From assembly GCF_014640535.1 (NCBI RefSeq), contig NZ_BMHD01000001.1, positions 62,001-126,000 on the forward strand: DNA of 64,000 nt, read 5' to 3'. The position numbers were made by a program, and so were the translations under genes. Position 1 is the stretch's first letter. Every line of letters begins with the position of its first letter. This DNA is from Cnuibacter physcomitrellae (GTDB taxonomy: Bacteria; Actinomycetota; Actinomycetes; Actinomycetales; Microbacteriaceae). This document shows positions 1-8,103 of the stretch, piece by piece. Under the pieces are notes generated by a model. The model was not told the DNA's origin, did not search any database, and worked only from the letters and a program-made list of their open reading frames with translations.

Positions 1-1
1 G

Positions 2-100
2 GTCGACATCTCCAACGCCGTGCTGTTCCTCGCCTCCGACGAGTCGAGGTACGTCACGAGCCTGACGATGACGGTGGACGCCGGTAACACCCAGTACTGA
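2..100 (+). CDS. C-terminal end of a mycofactocin-type SDR (partial)
   Basis: Only the last 32 codons are in the window. They read VDISNAVLFLASDE...VDAG and match the C-termini of the next three dehydrogenases almost residue for residue, so this is a fourth tandem copy. The tail carries the usual end of the SDR fold, where substrate-loop and dimer contacts lie. The gene begins outside the window. The 58-bp gap to the next gene carries a Shine-Dalgarno but no clear promoter, so all four are probably co-transcribed. Confidence 0.85.
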   Translation, partial: VDISNAVLFLASDESRYVTSLTMTVDAGNTQY

Positions 101-158
101 CCGCCACCCGCGGCCAGCCGACCCGAGTATCGAGAACCGAACAGGGAAGGAGCACGCG

Positions 159-995
159 ATGGGGCGTGTAGAAGGGAAGGTCGCGTTCGTCACGGGCGCG
201 GCACGAGGACAGGGGCGCAGCCACGCCCTCAGGTTGGCGCAGGAGGGCGCCGACATCATCGCCGTCGACATCGAGGACCAGATCGACTCGGTCCCGTACG
301 GGATGGCGACACCCGACGACATGGCCGAGACGGTGCGCCAGATCGAGGCGCTCGACCGGCGGATCGTCGCCACGAAGGCGGACGTCCGGGACTTCGACCA
401 GATCAAGGCCGCGGTCGACGACGGCGTCGCTCAGCTCGGCAGGCTCGACATCGTCGCGGCCAACGCCGGGATCGCCAGCTTCGGCCGCTCGGAGGAGCTG
501 TCGGAGGAGACCTGGCGCGACATGCTCGACGTCAACCTCACGGGCGTCTGGCACGCGGCCAAGGCGGCGATCCCGCACATCCGAGCCGGAGGGAACGGCG
601 GATCGATCGTGCTCACGAGCTCGACCGCCGGGATCGAGCCGTACGAGAACCTCTCGCACTACACCTCGGCCAAGCACGGGGTCGTGGGGCTCATGCGGAC
701 GCTCGCCGTCGAGCTCGCGCCGGACTTCATCCGGGTGAACTCGGTGCATCCCACGAGCGTGAACACCGACATGATCCACAACGCGGCCATGTACGAGCTG
801 TTCGCGCCCGACATGGAGGCGAGCGCCCGGACCAAGGAGAGCCTCGCCGACCGATACCAGGCGATGAACGCGCTGCCCATCCCGTGGGTGGAGCCGGTCG
901 ACATCTCGAACGCCGTGCTGTTCCTGGCCTCCGACGAGGCGCGGTACATCACGGGCATCATGCTGCCGGTCGACGCCGGCTCGACGACGAAGTAG
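159..995 (+). CDS. SDR family mycofactocin-dependent oxidoreductase (1 of 3 complete)
   Basis: A 278-residue classical short-chain dehydrogenase. The N-terminal cofactor motif TGAARGQGRSHALRLAQEG, the NAG motif (VAANAGIA), the catalytic Ser region and YTSAKHG (YxxxK) are all present. Between strand 2 (AVDI) and the ADVRD motif there is an insert of about 30 residues, typical of the mycofactocin-coupled (carveol-dehydrogenase-like) SDRs that hold NAD tightly and pass electrons to mycofactocin. The substrate is probably a secondary alcohol, but it cannot be read from sequence. The ATG follows a GAAGGAG ribosome site. It is followed after 13 bp by a paralogue. Confidence 0.93.
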   Translation: MGRVEGKVAFVTGAARGQGRSHALRLAQEGADIIAVDIEDQIDSVPYGMATPDDMAETVRQIEALDRRIVATKADVRDFDQIKAAVDDGVAQLGRLDIVAANAGIASFGRSEELSEETWRDMLDVNLTGVWHAAKAAIPHIRAGGNGGSIVLTSSTAGIEPYENLSHYTSAKHGVVGLMRTLAVELAPDFIRVNSVHPTSVNTDMIHNAAMYELFAPDMEASARTKESLADRYQAMNALPIPWVEPVDISNAVLFLASDEARYITGIMLPVDAGSTTK

Positions 996-1008
996 CGGGG
1001 AGAGGACG

Positions 1009-1848
1009 ATGGCAGGAAGAGTCGAAGGCAAGGTCGCCTTCATCACGGGTGCCGCTCGGGGACAGGGGCGCAGCCACGCGCTCCGGCTCGCCCAGGAGGG
1101 CGCCGACATCATCGCGGTCGACATCCAGGGGCAGATCGGTTCGGTGCCGTACGGCATGGGCACCGAGGAGGACATGGCGGAGACCGTCCGCCAGGTCGAG
1201 GCGCTCGATCGCCGCATCGTGGCGAAGAAGGCCGACGTGCGCGACTACGGCGCGCTCAAGGCCGCGGTCGACGAGGGGGTGGCCGAGCTCGGCCGCCTCG
1301 ACATCGTCTCGGCCAACGCGGGCATCTTCAGCTTCGGCACGATGGAGGAGCTCAGCGACGAGTACTGGGACGACATGATCGCCGTGAACCTCACCGGGGT
1401 CTGGCACACCGCCAAGGCGGCCATCCCGCACCTCAAGGCGGGCGGACGCGGCGGGGCGATCATCCTCACCAGCTCGGATGCGGGTCTGTTCGCCATGGCG
1501 AACATCGGCCACTACGTGTCGGCCAAGCACGGCGTCGTCGGTCTCATGCGGACGCTCGCGCTCGAGCTGGCGCCCGACTTCATCCGAGTCAACAGCCTGC
1601 ACCCGACGACGGTCAACACCGACATGATCCAGAACGCGGCCTGCTACGAGCTGTTCGCGCCCGACCTGCCGCCGGAGGAGCGGACGCCGGATGTGCTCAA
1701 GCCGCGCTTCCAGAGCATCAACGCTCTCCCCATCCCGTGGGTGGACCCGGTCGACATCTCGAACGCGCTGCTCTGGCTCGCCTCCGACGAGGCCCGGTAC
1801 GTCACGGGCGTCACCCTGCCCGTCGACGCCGGCGCCCTGGTGAAGTGA
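1009..1848 (+). CDS. SDR family mycofactocin-dependent oxidoreductase (2 of 3 complete)
   Basis: A 279-residue paralogue of the preceding gene with the same TGAARGQGRSHALRLAQEG motif, the long insert after AVDI, and YVSAKHG as the YxxxK active site. The two are nearly identical through the cofactor half and differ mainly in the substrate-binding segment (roughly residues 195-235). That fits gene duplication followed by change of substrate. The ribosome site GGGGAGAGG precedes the ATG, and the stop lies 1 bp before the next ATG, so translation is likely coupled. Confidence 0.93.
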   Translation: MAGRVEGKVAFITGAARGQGRSHALRLAQEGADIIAVDIQGQIGSVPYGMGTEEDMAETVRQVEALDRRIVAKKADVRDYGALKAAVDEGVAELGRLDIVSANAGIFSFGTMEELSDEYWDDMIAVNLTGVWHTAKAAIPHLKAGGRGGAIILTSSDAGLFAMANIGHYVSAKHGVVGLMRTLALELAPDFIRVNSLHPTTVNTDMIQNAACYELFAPDLPPEERTPDVLKPRFQSINALPIPWVDPVDISNALLWLASDEARYVTGVTLPVDAGALVK

Positions 1849-1849
1849 C

Positions 1850-2692
1850 ATGGCGGGACGTGTAGAGGGCAAGGTCGCATTCATCACGGGCGCGGCGCGC
1901 GGGCAGGGACGCAGCCACGCGCTGCGCCTGGCCCAGGAGGGCGCCGACATCATCGCCGTCGACGTCGCCGAGCCGCTGCCCGGGATGGAGCGGTTCTATC
2001 CCGGGGCGACGGAGGCCGACCTCGAGGAGACGGTGCGGCAGGTCGAGGCGCTGGACCGGCGCATCGTCGCGAGGAAGGCCGACGTCCGCGACTACGACGC
2101 GCTCAAGGCCGCGCTCGACGAGGGTGTGGCCGAGCTGGGCCATGTCGACGTCGTGTCGGCCAACGCCGGCGTGTTCACGTTCGGCGAGCAGTCGCAGCTG
2201 GTCACCGACGAGGAGTGGGAGCTCGTCAACGACATCAACTCCAAGGGCGTCTGGCACACCGCGAAGGCCGTCATCCCGCACATGATCGAGCAGGGGACGG
2301 GCGGGTCGATCATCCTCACCTCCTCGACCGCGGGGCTGAAGGGCACCCCGAACGTGGTGGCGTACACGGCGTCGAAGCACGCCGTGGTGGGCATCATGCG
2401 CACGCTCGCCCTCGAGCTGGCGCCGCACCGCATCCGGGTGAACACCGTGCATCCCACGGGGGTGGCGACGAACATGATCCTCAACGAGGCCACGTTCCGT
2501 CTGTTCATGCCGGATGTGGAGCACCCGACCCAGGAGCAGGCCGCGCCGATCTTCGAGTCGACCAACGCCCTGCCGGTGCCCTGGGTGGAGCCCGTCGACA
2601 TCTCGAACGCCGTGCTGTTCCTCGCCTCGGACGAGGCGCGGTACGTCACGGGGACCGAGCTCAAGATCGACGCCGGGTACACGATCAAGTAG
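1850..2692 (+). CDS. SDR family mycofactocin-dependent oxidoreductase (3 of 3 complete)
   Basis: A 280-residue third tandem paralogue with the same cofactor motif and YTASKHA as active site. It is the most divergent of the set: the insert reads AEPLPGMERFYPGATEAD instead of the shorter version in copies 1 and 2, and the substrate loop differs. Its start is 1 bp after the previous stop, with no room for its own ribosome site outside the upstream gene. The MoxR gene follows at 15 bp, so the SDRs and the ATPase appear to be one operon. Confidence 0.92.
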   Translation: MAGRVEGKVAFITGAARGQGRSHALRLAQEGADIIAVDVAEPLPGMERFYPGATEADLEETVRQVEALDRRIVARKADVRDYDALKAALDEGVAELGHVDVVSANAGVFTFGEQSQLVTDEEWELVNDINSKGVWHTAKAVIPHMIEQGTGGSIILTSSTAGLKGTPNVVAYTASKHAVVGIMRTLALELAPHRIRVNTVHPTGVATNMILNEATFRLFMPDVEHPTQEQAAPIFESTNALPVPWVEPVDISNAVLFLASDEARYVTGTELKIDAGYTIK

Positions 2693-2707
2693 GGACGAGG
2701 ACCACAG

Positions 2708-3628
2708 GTGACCATGCAGGACACGACCGATCTGGCGGCCACCCGTGGTCGGATCGCCTCTCACCTCGTCGGCCGCGAGCGGGAGCTCGAGCTCACGTTC
2801 GCGGCCGTCGCGGCGGGGCGCGACATCGTGCTGGAGGGCCCTCCCGGCACGAGCAAGACGACCATGCTCAAGGCGATCACCGACGAATGGGGCATCCCGC
2901 TGCTGTTCGTCGAGGGGAACGCCGACCTCACGCCCGCGAAGCTGGTGGGCCACCACAATCCGGCCCGGGTGCTCCGGGAGGACTACAGCCCCGACAACTT
3001 CGTGGCGGGTCCGCTCGTGGAGGCGATGCAGAAGGGCGGGTTCCTCTACATCGAGGAGTTCAACCGCGCACCGGAGGACACCCTCAACACGCTCCTCACC
3101 GCGATGGCCGACCGCCGCATCGAGGTGCCGCGGGTGGGGCTGATCGTGGCGGAGCCGACCTTCCGCGTGATCGCGTCGATGAACCCGTTCGACAACGTCG
3201 GCACCACGCGGCTGTCGACGAGCGTGTCCGACCGGCTCAACCGGCTCGCCGTCGGCTACCAGGACGCGGAGGCGGAGGAGGGGATCGTGCGTCTGCGCAC
3301 GGGGGCCTCGGGTCCGCTCGGCGATCGGATGGTGTCGGATGCGGTCGCCGTGACCCGCGCGACGCGCGAGCATCCCGACATCCGTCAGGGCTCCAGCGTC
3401 CGCGGCGCGATCGACTGCCTCCTCGTGGCGCGCGAGCTGGCCGAGATCCGCGGGCTCACGGATCCGGCCGACGAGGGGTACCCGCCGCTGTTCTACGACG
3501 CCATGGTCGTGTCGCTCTCGGGGCGCATCCACCCCGACGAGGCGGCGGAGACCACACCCGAGCTCGTGCTGCGGCAGATCTGGGAGGACCGCTTCATCCT
3601 GAACCCGGCGGTGGCCGAGCCCGGCTGA
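2708..3628 (+). CDS. MoxR-family AAA+ ATPase (CoxD-like)
   Basis: A 306-residue AAA+ ATPase. Walker A is GPPGTSKTT, Walker B lies in FLYIEEFNRAP, and sensor 1 in VIASMNPFDN. MoxR proteins work with VWA-domain partners to mature or insert cofactors into dehydrogenases; CoxD/CoxE in CO dehydrogenase and MoxR in methanol dehydrogenase are the family examples. A VWA gene follows in the same frame, so this is a MoxR-VWA pair. Its place between mycofactocin-type SDRs and mftD suggests it activates one of these enzymes; that is inference. GTG 2708 is the chosen start and ATG 2714 is possible. Confidence 0.9.
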   Translation: MTMQDTTDLAATRGRIASHLVGRERELELTFAAVAAGRDIVLEGPPGTSKTTMLKAITDEWGIPLLFVEGNADLTPAKLVGHHNPARVLREDYSPDNFVAGPLVEAMQKGGFLYIEEFNRAPEDTLNTLLTAMADRRIEVPRVGLIVAEPTFRVIASMNPFDNVGTTRLSTSVSDRLNRLAVGYQDAEAEEGIVRLRTGASGPLGDRMVSDAVAVTRATREHPDIRQGSSVRGAIDCLLVARELAEIRGLTDPADEGYPPLFYDAMVVSLSGRIHPDEAAETTPELVLRQIWEDRFILNPAVAEPG

Positions 3629-3859
3629 AGAGCGGTCGAGGCGGATTCGCCGGTCACCCGGCGACGCGAGCGTGAGAGCAGGGCGTCGACGCCCCTGAAG
3701 CGGAAGCCCAAGCAGCTCGACGCGCTTCCCACCCTCTTCGAGGCCAAGCCCGGCAGCGGCGGGTCGGTCCTCACCGCTCAGCGTGAGCGACCGGATGCGC
3801 GTGCGACGACGAGACCGGGGACCGCGGCTCCCGGGGAGACCGACGAGCGGGGCGAGCTG

Positions 3860-4618
3860 GTGCTCGCCGGCGAGCTCGAGCAGGCGGAGGTGGATCCCGT
3901 CGTCCGCCGTCGTGCCCGGCAGATCGCCGCGCGCCTGTCGGTGCCGAGGCCGCGCAGCGATCACACCGCCCGGCACGGCGCGGGCGCGCTCGCCAGCGTG
4001 CCGTACCGCGGCGCGTCGGACGAGATCGACCTCGACCGCACCATCGAGGTGCTGGCCGAGCGGCCGGTCCCCGAGGACGACGACATCATCGTCCGGGACC
4101 GCGTGCTCACCCGGCGCGCGGTCGTGCTGGCGGTCGACGTCTCGGGGTCGATGAAGGGCGAGCGGGTGCAGACCGCGGCCGCCACGGTCGGCGCGCTGGC
4201 GGCGGAGCTGCACCGCGACGCCCTCGGCGTGATCGCGTTCTGGTCGGACGCCGCCATCCTGCTGCCGGTCGGTCACGAGGTGAAGCCGATGGAGCTGCTC
4301 GACACGATGCTGCGCATCCCGGCTCGGGGGCTGACCAACATCGCCTTCCCGCTCGAGCTGGCGGCGGGGCAGTTGGCGCGGGTGCCCGCCAGGGACGCCC
4401 GGGTGGTGCTCCTCAGCGACTGCGTCCACAACGCGGGCCCGGATCCGCGCCCGTTCGCGGCGCGGCTGCCGAGGCTCGACGTGCTGCTCGACACGACGGG
4501 GGAGAAGGACCTGGACCTCGGCCGCGAGCTGGCGGCCCTCGGTCGTGGTTCACTGCGAGCAGTGCGGACGCACCGCGACGTCGCGCCCGCCCTGAGCGAC
4601 CTCTTCCGGGAGGCGTGA
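3860..4618 (+). CDS. VWA-domain protein (CoxE-like), start uncertain
   Basis: A VWA protein whose domain contains the MIDAS motif DVSGSMKG (DxSxS) and a later conserved Asp (LLSDC). It is the expected partner of the MoxR ATPase. The first in-frame start codon is GTG 3860, giving 252 residues. However, the same frame is open back to the MoxR stop at 3626-3628, and the protein it would encode at about 3698-3850 (KRKPKQLDALPTLFEAKP) looks coding. A GTG at 3672 lies in another frame and would join this frame if one C were added to the C run at 3692-3695. So the annotated N-terminus is probably too short. Confidence 0.8.
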   Translation: MLAGELEQAEVDPVVRRRARQIAARLSVPRPRSDHTARHGAGALASVPYRGASDEIDLDRTIEVLAERPVPEDDDIIVRDRVLTRRAVVLAVDVSGSMKGERVQTAAATVGALAAELHRDALGVIAFWSDAAILLPVGHEVKPMELLDTMLRIPARGLTNIAFPLELAAGQLARVPARDARVVLLSDCVHNAGPDPRPFAARLPRLDVLLDTTGEKDLDLGRELAALGRGSLRAVRTHRDVAPALSDLFREA

Positions 4619-4644
4619 CAACGGATCGTGCATGGAGTACGGTC

Positions 4645-4665
4645 TTTTGGCACAGGGTGTCAAAA
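4645..4665. promoter_or_regulatory. Dyad upstream of mftD, candidate operator
   Basis: Left arm TTTTGGCA (4645-4652) and right arm TGTCAAAA (4658-4665) form an inverted repeat with one mismatch around a 5-nt spacer. It lies 50 bp before the mftD start in an otherwise GC-rich gap. A TetR-type regulator (mftR in other mycofactocin loci) is a plausible ligand, but no such gene is in view. Confidence 0.4.
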
Positions 4666-4715
4666 CCCCATGACGATGTGACGAAGGCGATGAGGCCTCG
4701 AAAGGCAGGTAGGTC

Positions 4716-5990
4716 ATGAACCCGTGGTTCGAGACGGTGGCGGAGGCGCAGCGTCGGGCGAAGAAGCGGCTGCCCTCCTCGGTGTACGGCGCGCTGGTCG
4801 CCGGGAGCGAGAAGGGGGTGACGATCGACGACAACCTCGCGGCGTTCAGCGAGCTGGGGTTCGCCCCGCACGTCGCGGGCCACAAGGCCGACCGCGACCT
4901 GACCACGAGCGTGATGGGCATCGACATCTCCTTCCCCGTCATCATCTCGCCGACCGGGGTCCAGGCGGTCCATCCGGACGGCGAGGTCGCCGTGGCCCGG
5001 GCCGCAGCCGCGCGCGGCACCATCATGGGGCTGTCGTCGTTCGCCTCGAAGCCCGTCGAGGAGGTCGTGGCGGCGAACCCGAACACGTTCTTCCAGATGT
5101 ACTGGACGGGCACGCGCGAGGCGATGATCCAGCGCATGGATCGCGCACGGAAGGCCGGCGCGAAGGGGCTCATCGCCACCCTCGACTGGTCGTTCTCCAA
5201 CGGCCGCGACTGGGGGTCGCCGGCCATCCCGGAGAAGCTCAACCTCAAGACGATGGTCGACTTCGCCCCCAACGTGCTGCCGCATCCGAGATGGCTGTGG
5301 ACGTTCGCCAAGTCGGGTCGTCTGCCCGACCTCACCACGCCGAACCTCCAGGCGCCCGGCGGAGAGGCGCCCACGTTCTTCGGCGCCTACTACGAGTGGA
5401 TGCAGACCCCGCCTCCCACCTGGGAGGACGTGGCCTGGTTGGCGAAGGAGTGGGGCGGCCCGTTCATGCTGAAGGGCGTCACCCGCGTCGACGACGCCAA
5501 GCGCGCGGTCGACGCCGGGGTCACCGCCATCTCGGTGTCGAACCACGGCGGGAACAACCTCGACACCACCCCGGCGACGATCCGGATGCTGCCGAGCGTC
5601 GCCGAGGCGGTGGGCGACCAGATCGAGGTGCTCCTCGACGGCGGGGTGCGCCGCGGCAGCGACGTCGCCAAGGCGGTCGCGCTCGGGGCCCGTGCGGTCA
5701 TGATCGGCCGCGCCTACCTCTGGGGGCTCGCCGCGAACGGCCAGGGCGGGGTGGAGAACGTGCTCGACATCCTGCGCGGAGGTCTCGACTCGGCCGTGCT
5801 CGGGACCGGGCACACGAGCGTGAAGGAGCTCGGACCCGAGGACCTCGTGATCCCCCCGGGCTTCACACGCACGCTGGGGGCCTCAGGAGCCGACGAGAGC
5901 CCGGCCTCACCGGCACGGAAGACCGGCCAGGCGCGAGCCGGTCAGCGCACCCAGAAGCCGCTCGCCAAGGCCGAGGCGGAGAGCGCCTGA
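4716..5990 (+). CDS. mftD: Pre-mycofactocin synthase MftD (FMN-dependent)
   Basis: A 424-residue member of the FMN-dependent alpha-hydroxyacid dehydrogenase family. Family hallmarks visible are the FMN/substrate segment ISPTGVQAVHPDGE, FQMYW, the lysine in FMLKGV, the SNHGGNNLD active-site segment and LLDGGVRRGSD. MftD oxidatively deaminates the cyclised Val-Tyr core to give premycofactocin, the redox cofactor. The last 45 or so residues are a low-complexity Ala/Ser/Lys tail not needed for the fold. The start ATG 4716 has a weak AGG-rich leader. The gene is followed 5 bp later by mftE. Confidence 0.95.
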   Translation: MNPWFETVAEAQRRAKKRLPSSVYGALVAGSEKGVTIDDNLAAFSELGFAPHVAGHKADRDLTTSVMGIDISFPVIISPTGVQAVHPDGEVAVARAAAARGTIMGLSSFASKPVEEVVAANPNTFFQMYWTGTREAMIQRMDRARKAGAKGLIATLDWSFSNGRDWGSPAIPEKLNLKTMVDFAPNVLPHPRWLWTFAKSGRLPDLTTPNLQAPGGEAPTFFGAYYEWMQTPPPTWEDVAWLAKEWGGPFMLKGVTRVDDAKRAVDAGVTAISVSNHGGNNLDTTPATIRMLPSVAEAVGDQIEVLLDGGVRRGSDVAKAVALGARAVMIGRAYLWGLAANGQGGVENVLDILRGGLDSAVLGTGHTSVKELGPEDLVIPPGFTRTLGASGADESPASPARKTGQARAGQRTQKPLAKAEAESA

Positions 5991-5995
5991 CACCC

Positions 5996-6691
5996 GTGGC
6001 GGACCTCGCCGACCTCGCCTGGCCGGAGGTGCCTCCGGCCGGGCTGGTCCTGGTGCCGGTCGGCTCGACCGAGCAGCACGGGCCCCACCTGCCGTTCACC
6101 ACCGACACGGTCATCGCCCAGGCGGTGGCCGTCGAGCTGGCGGAGAGATCGGGAGCGGTGGTCGCGCCGCCCCTGGCCTACGGGGCGAGCGGAGAGCACC
6201 AGAGCTTCCGCGGCACCGTCTCGATCGGCCACGAGGCGCTGGCCTCGCTCGTCGTGGAGCTCATCCGCTCGCTCTCGACCTGGGCCGGTCGGATCGTGCT
6301 GGTGAACGGCCACGGAGGGAACGTGCAGACCCTGCGCGAGGTGGTGCCGAGGATGCGTCGGGAGACCCACCGGGTCGCCTGGCTGCCGGCGGGCCTGCCC
6401 GGAGGCGACGCCCACGCGGGACGGACCGAGACCTCGTTGATGCTGCACCTCCACCCCGCCGCGGTGCGCCTCGATCGGCTCGAGCCCGGTGCGGCCGGCC
6501 ATCTGGCCGACCTCCTGCCCGCGCTCAGGAGCGGCGGCGTCGCGGCCGTCTCTCCGAACGGCGTGCTGGGCGATCCGCGCGGCTCCTCCGCCGAGGAGGG
6601 CGCCGACGTCTTCGACGCGATCTGCGCCTCGGCCGTCCGGCGGCTGCACGCGGACGTCGTGGGTCCGGACGGCTGCCTGGCGGACGCATGA
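5996..6691 (+). CDS. mftE: Mycofactocin precursor peptidase MftE (creatininase family)
   Basis: A 231-residue creatininase-family metallopeptidase. Metal-ligand motifs are STEQHGPHLPFTTD (E26, H28, D37), NGHGGN and a later Glu in SSAEEGADVF. MftE cleaves the modified MftA peptide to release the C-terminal Val-Tyr-derived dipeptide. GTG 5996 is chosen because it follows the mftD stop by 5 bp and puts the family's N-terminal ADLAWPEV at the start. The stop overlaps the mftF start (ATGA). Confidence 0.94.
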   Translation: MADLADLAWPEVPPAGLVLVPVGSTEQHGPHLPFTTDTVIAQAVAVELAERSGAVVAPPLAYGASGEHQSFRGTVSIGHEALASLVVELIRSLSTWAGRIVLVNGHGGNVQTLREVVPRMRRETHRVAWLPAGLPGGDAHAGRTETSLMLHLHPAAVRLDRLEPGAAGHLADLLPALRSGGVAAVSPNGVLGDPRGSSAEEGADVFDAICASAVRRLHADVVGPDGCLADA

Positions 6692-8103
6692 GGCCACCGG
6701 CGCGTCTCCCCGACGGGATGGTCGTGCGCCTCGGCGACCGCGTCCGCGTCGAGGACGACGGTCGCGCCCTGGTCGGCGGTGCACCGCTCCGTGTGATGTA
6801 CCTCAAGCCCGCCGCCGTGCCCCTCCTGCGCGGGCGCCGGTTGACGGTGACGGATGCGCAGACGGCGGCGCTGGCCGACGTCCTGCTGGGTGCGGGGCTG
6901 GCCGATCCCGTCGTCTCGGAGGGAACGCCCGGTCCGCTCTCCGAGTCCGAGGTGACGTGGGTCGTCCCGGTGCGTGATCGGCCGGAGCAGCTCGACCGGC
7001 TCCTCGGTGCCCTGGGGGAGGGCGCGACGGTGATCGTGGTCGACGACGCCTCGCGCGACCCCGCGGCGGTGCGGCGGGTGGCCGACGCGCACGGCGCTCG
7101 TCTGGAGGTGCTCGCCGTCAACGTCGGACCCGCCGGGGCCCGCAACCACGGCCTGAGGCTCGTGACCACACCCTTCGTCGCCTTCGTCGACTCCGATGCC
7201 GTGCCCGAGCCCGGCGCGCTCGATCTCCTGCTCCGGCACTTCGCCGATCCGCGCGTGGCGCTGGTCGCCCCGCGCATCCTCGCCCTCCCTCATCCGCGGC
7301 CGACCGCGGTGGAGCGGTACGAGGACGCACGATCGTCGCTCGACCTCGGGGAGCAGCCCGCGCTCGTCCGTCCGCGGTCGTGGGTCTCGTGGGTCTCCAG
7401 CACCTGTCTCGTCGGGCGGGTCGAGCTGCTCGGGGAGGGGTTCGGCGACGGGATGCGGGTGGCCGAGGACGTCGATCTCGCGTGGCGCCTCGACGCCGAG
7501 GGGCACCGGGTCCGCTACGAGCCGGCCGCGATCGTGCGTCACGAGCACCGAGCGACGCTGGTGCCCTGGCTGGCCAGGAAGGCCTTCTACGGCACGGGTG
7601 CGCATCCGCTGGCCGTGAGACATCCCGAGGAGGTCGCGCCGGCCGTCCTCGCCCCGTGGAGCGCGGCGATGCTCCTCGCGCTCCTCGCCCAACGGCGCTG
7701 GTCGGTCCCGGTCGCGCTCGCCATCGCAGCGGTGACCGTGGTGCGACTGTCGCGCCGGCTGCCGCAGAGCGCGCATCCGCTCGCCACGGCGTCGAGGCTG
7801 ACCGCCGACGGGGTGGGTGCCGCGCTGGTGCAGGCCATGGCCCTGCTGCTGCGGCACTGGTGGCCGGGTGTCGCGATGGCGGCCGTCGTCTCGCGCCGGG
7901 TCAGGCGTGCCGTCGCCGTGGCCGCGCTGGTGGACTCGCTGATCGAGTGGCGGCGTACCCGCTCGTCGCTCGGCCCGGTGCGATTCGCCGTGCTGCGGCG
8001 GCTCGACGACCTCGCCTACGGCGCCGGCGTGTGGTGGAGCGCGCTGCGCGGCCGGTCCACGGCGGCGCTGCGGCCCTCGTTCCGTTCCCGCCCCCGGGGC
8101 TGA
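6688..8103 (+). CDS. mftF: Mycofactocin glycosyltransferase MftF
   Basis: A 471-residue family 2 glycosyltransferase. An N-terminal domain of about 80 residues precedes the GT-A domain with WVVPVRDRPEQL, VVDDASRD and FVDSDAVPEPGAL (DxD); the later GDGMRVAEDVDLAWRL carries the ED motif. Two hydrophobic segments follow at about residues 315-345 and 370-400. MftF adds oligo-beta-1,4-glucose to mycofactocin. It overlaps mftE by 4 bp and is the last gene of the locus here: the next gene is convergent and its stop directly abuts. Confidence 0.93.
   Translation: MRPPARLPDGMVVRLGDRVRVEDDGRALVGGAPLRVMYLKPAAVPLLRGRRLTVTDAQTAALADVLLGAGLADPVVSEGTPGPLSESEVTWVVPVRDRPEQLDRLLGALGEGATVIVVDDASRDPAAVRRVADAHGARLEVLAVNVGPAGARNHGLRLVTTPFVAFVDSDAVPEPGALDLLLRHFADPRVALVAPRILALPHPRPTAVERYEDARSSLDLGEQPALVRPRSWVSWVSSTCLVGRVELLGEGFGDGMRVAEDVDLAWRLDAEGHRVRYEPAAIVRHEHRATLVPWLARKAFYGTGAHPLAVRHPEEVAPAVLAPWSAAMLLALLAQRRWSVPVALAIAAVTVVRLSRRLPQSAHPLATASRLTADGVGAALVQAMALLLRHWWPGVAMAAVVSRRVRRAVAVAALVDSLIEWRRTRSSLGPVRFAVLRRLDDLAYGAGVWWSALRGRSTAALRPSFRSRPRG

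Noticed and set aside
1811-4429. An 872-codon minus-strand open frame over the SDR/MoxR/VWA genes
   Set aside because: It is a high-GC shadow of three recognisable genes and shows no motif.
3860-4618. VWA gene as a pseudogene
   Set aside because: The VWA domain and MIDAS motif are intact and the frame is open to a normal end; only the N-terminus is in doubt.
4724-6691. Long plus-strand frame that would fuse an upstream region to MftE
   Set aside because: The first 420 codons are out of frame with MftD and look like shadow sequence. GTG 5996 gives a normal-sized MftE.
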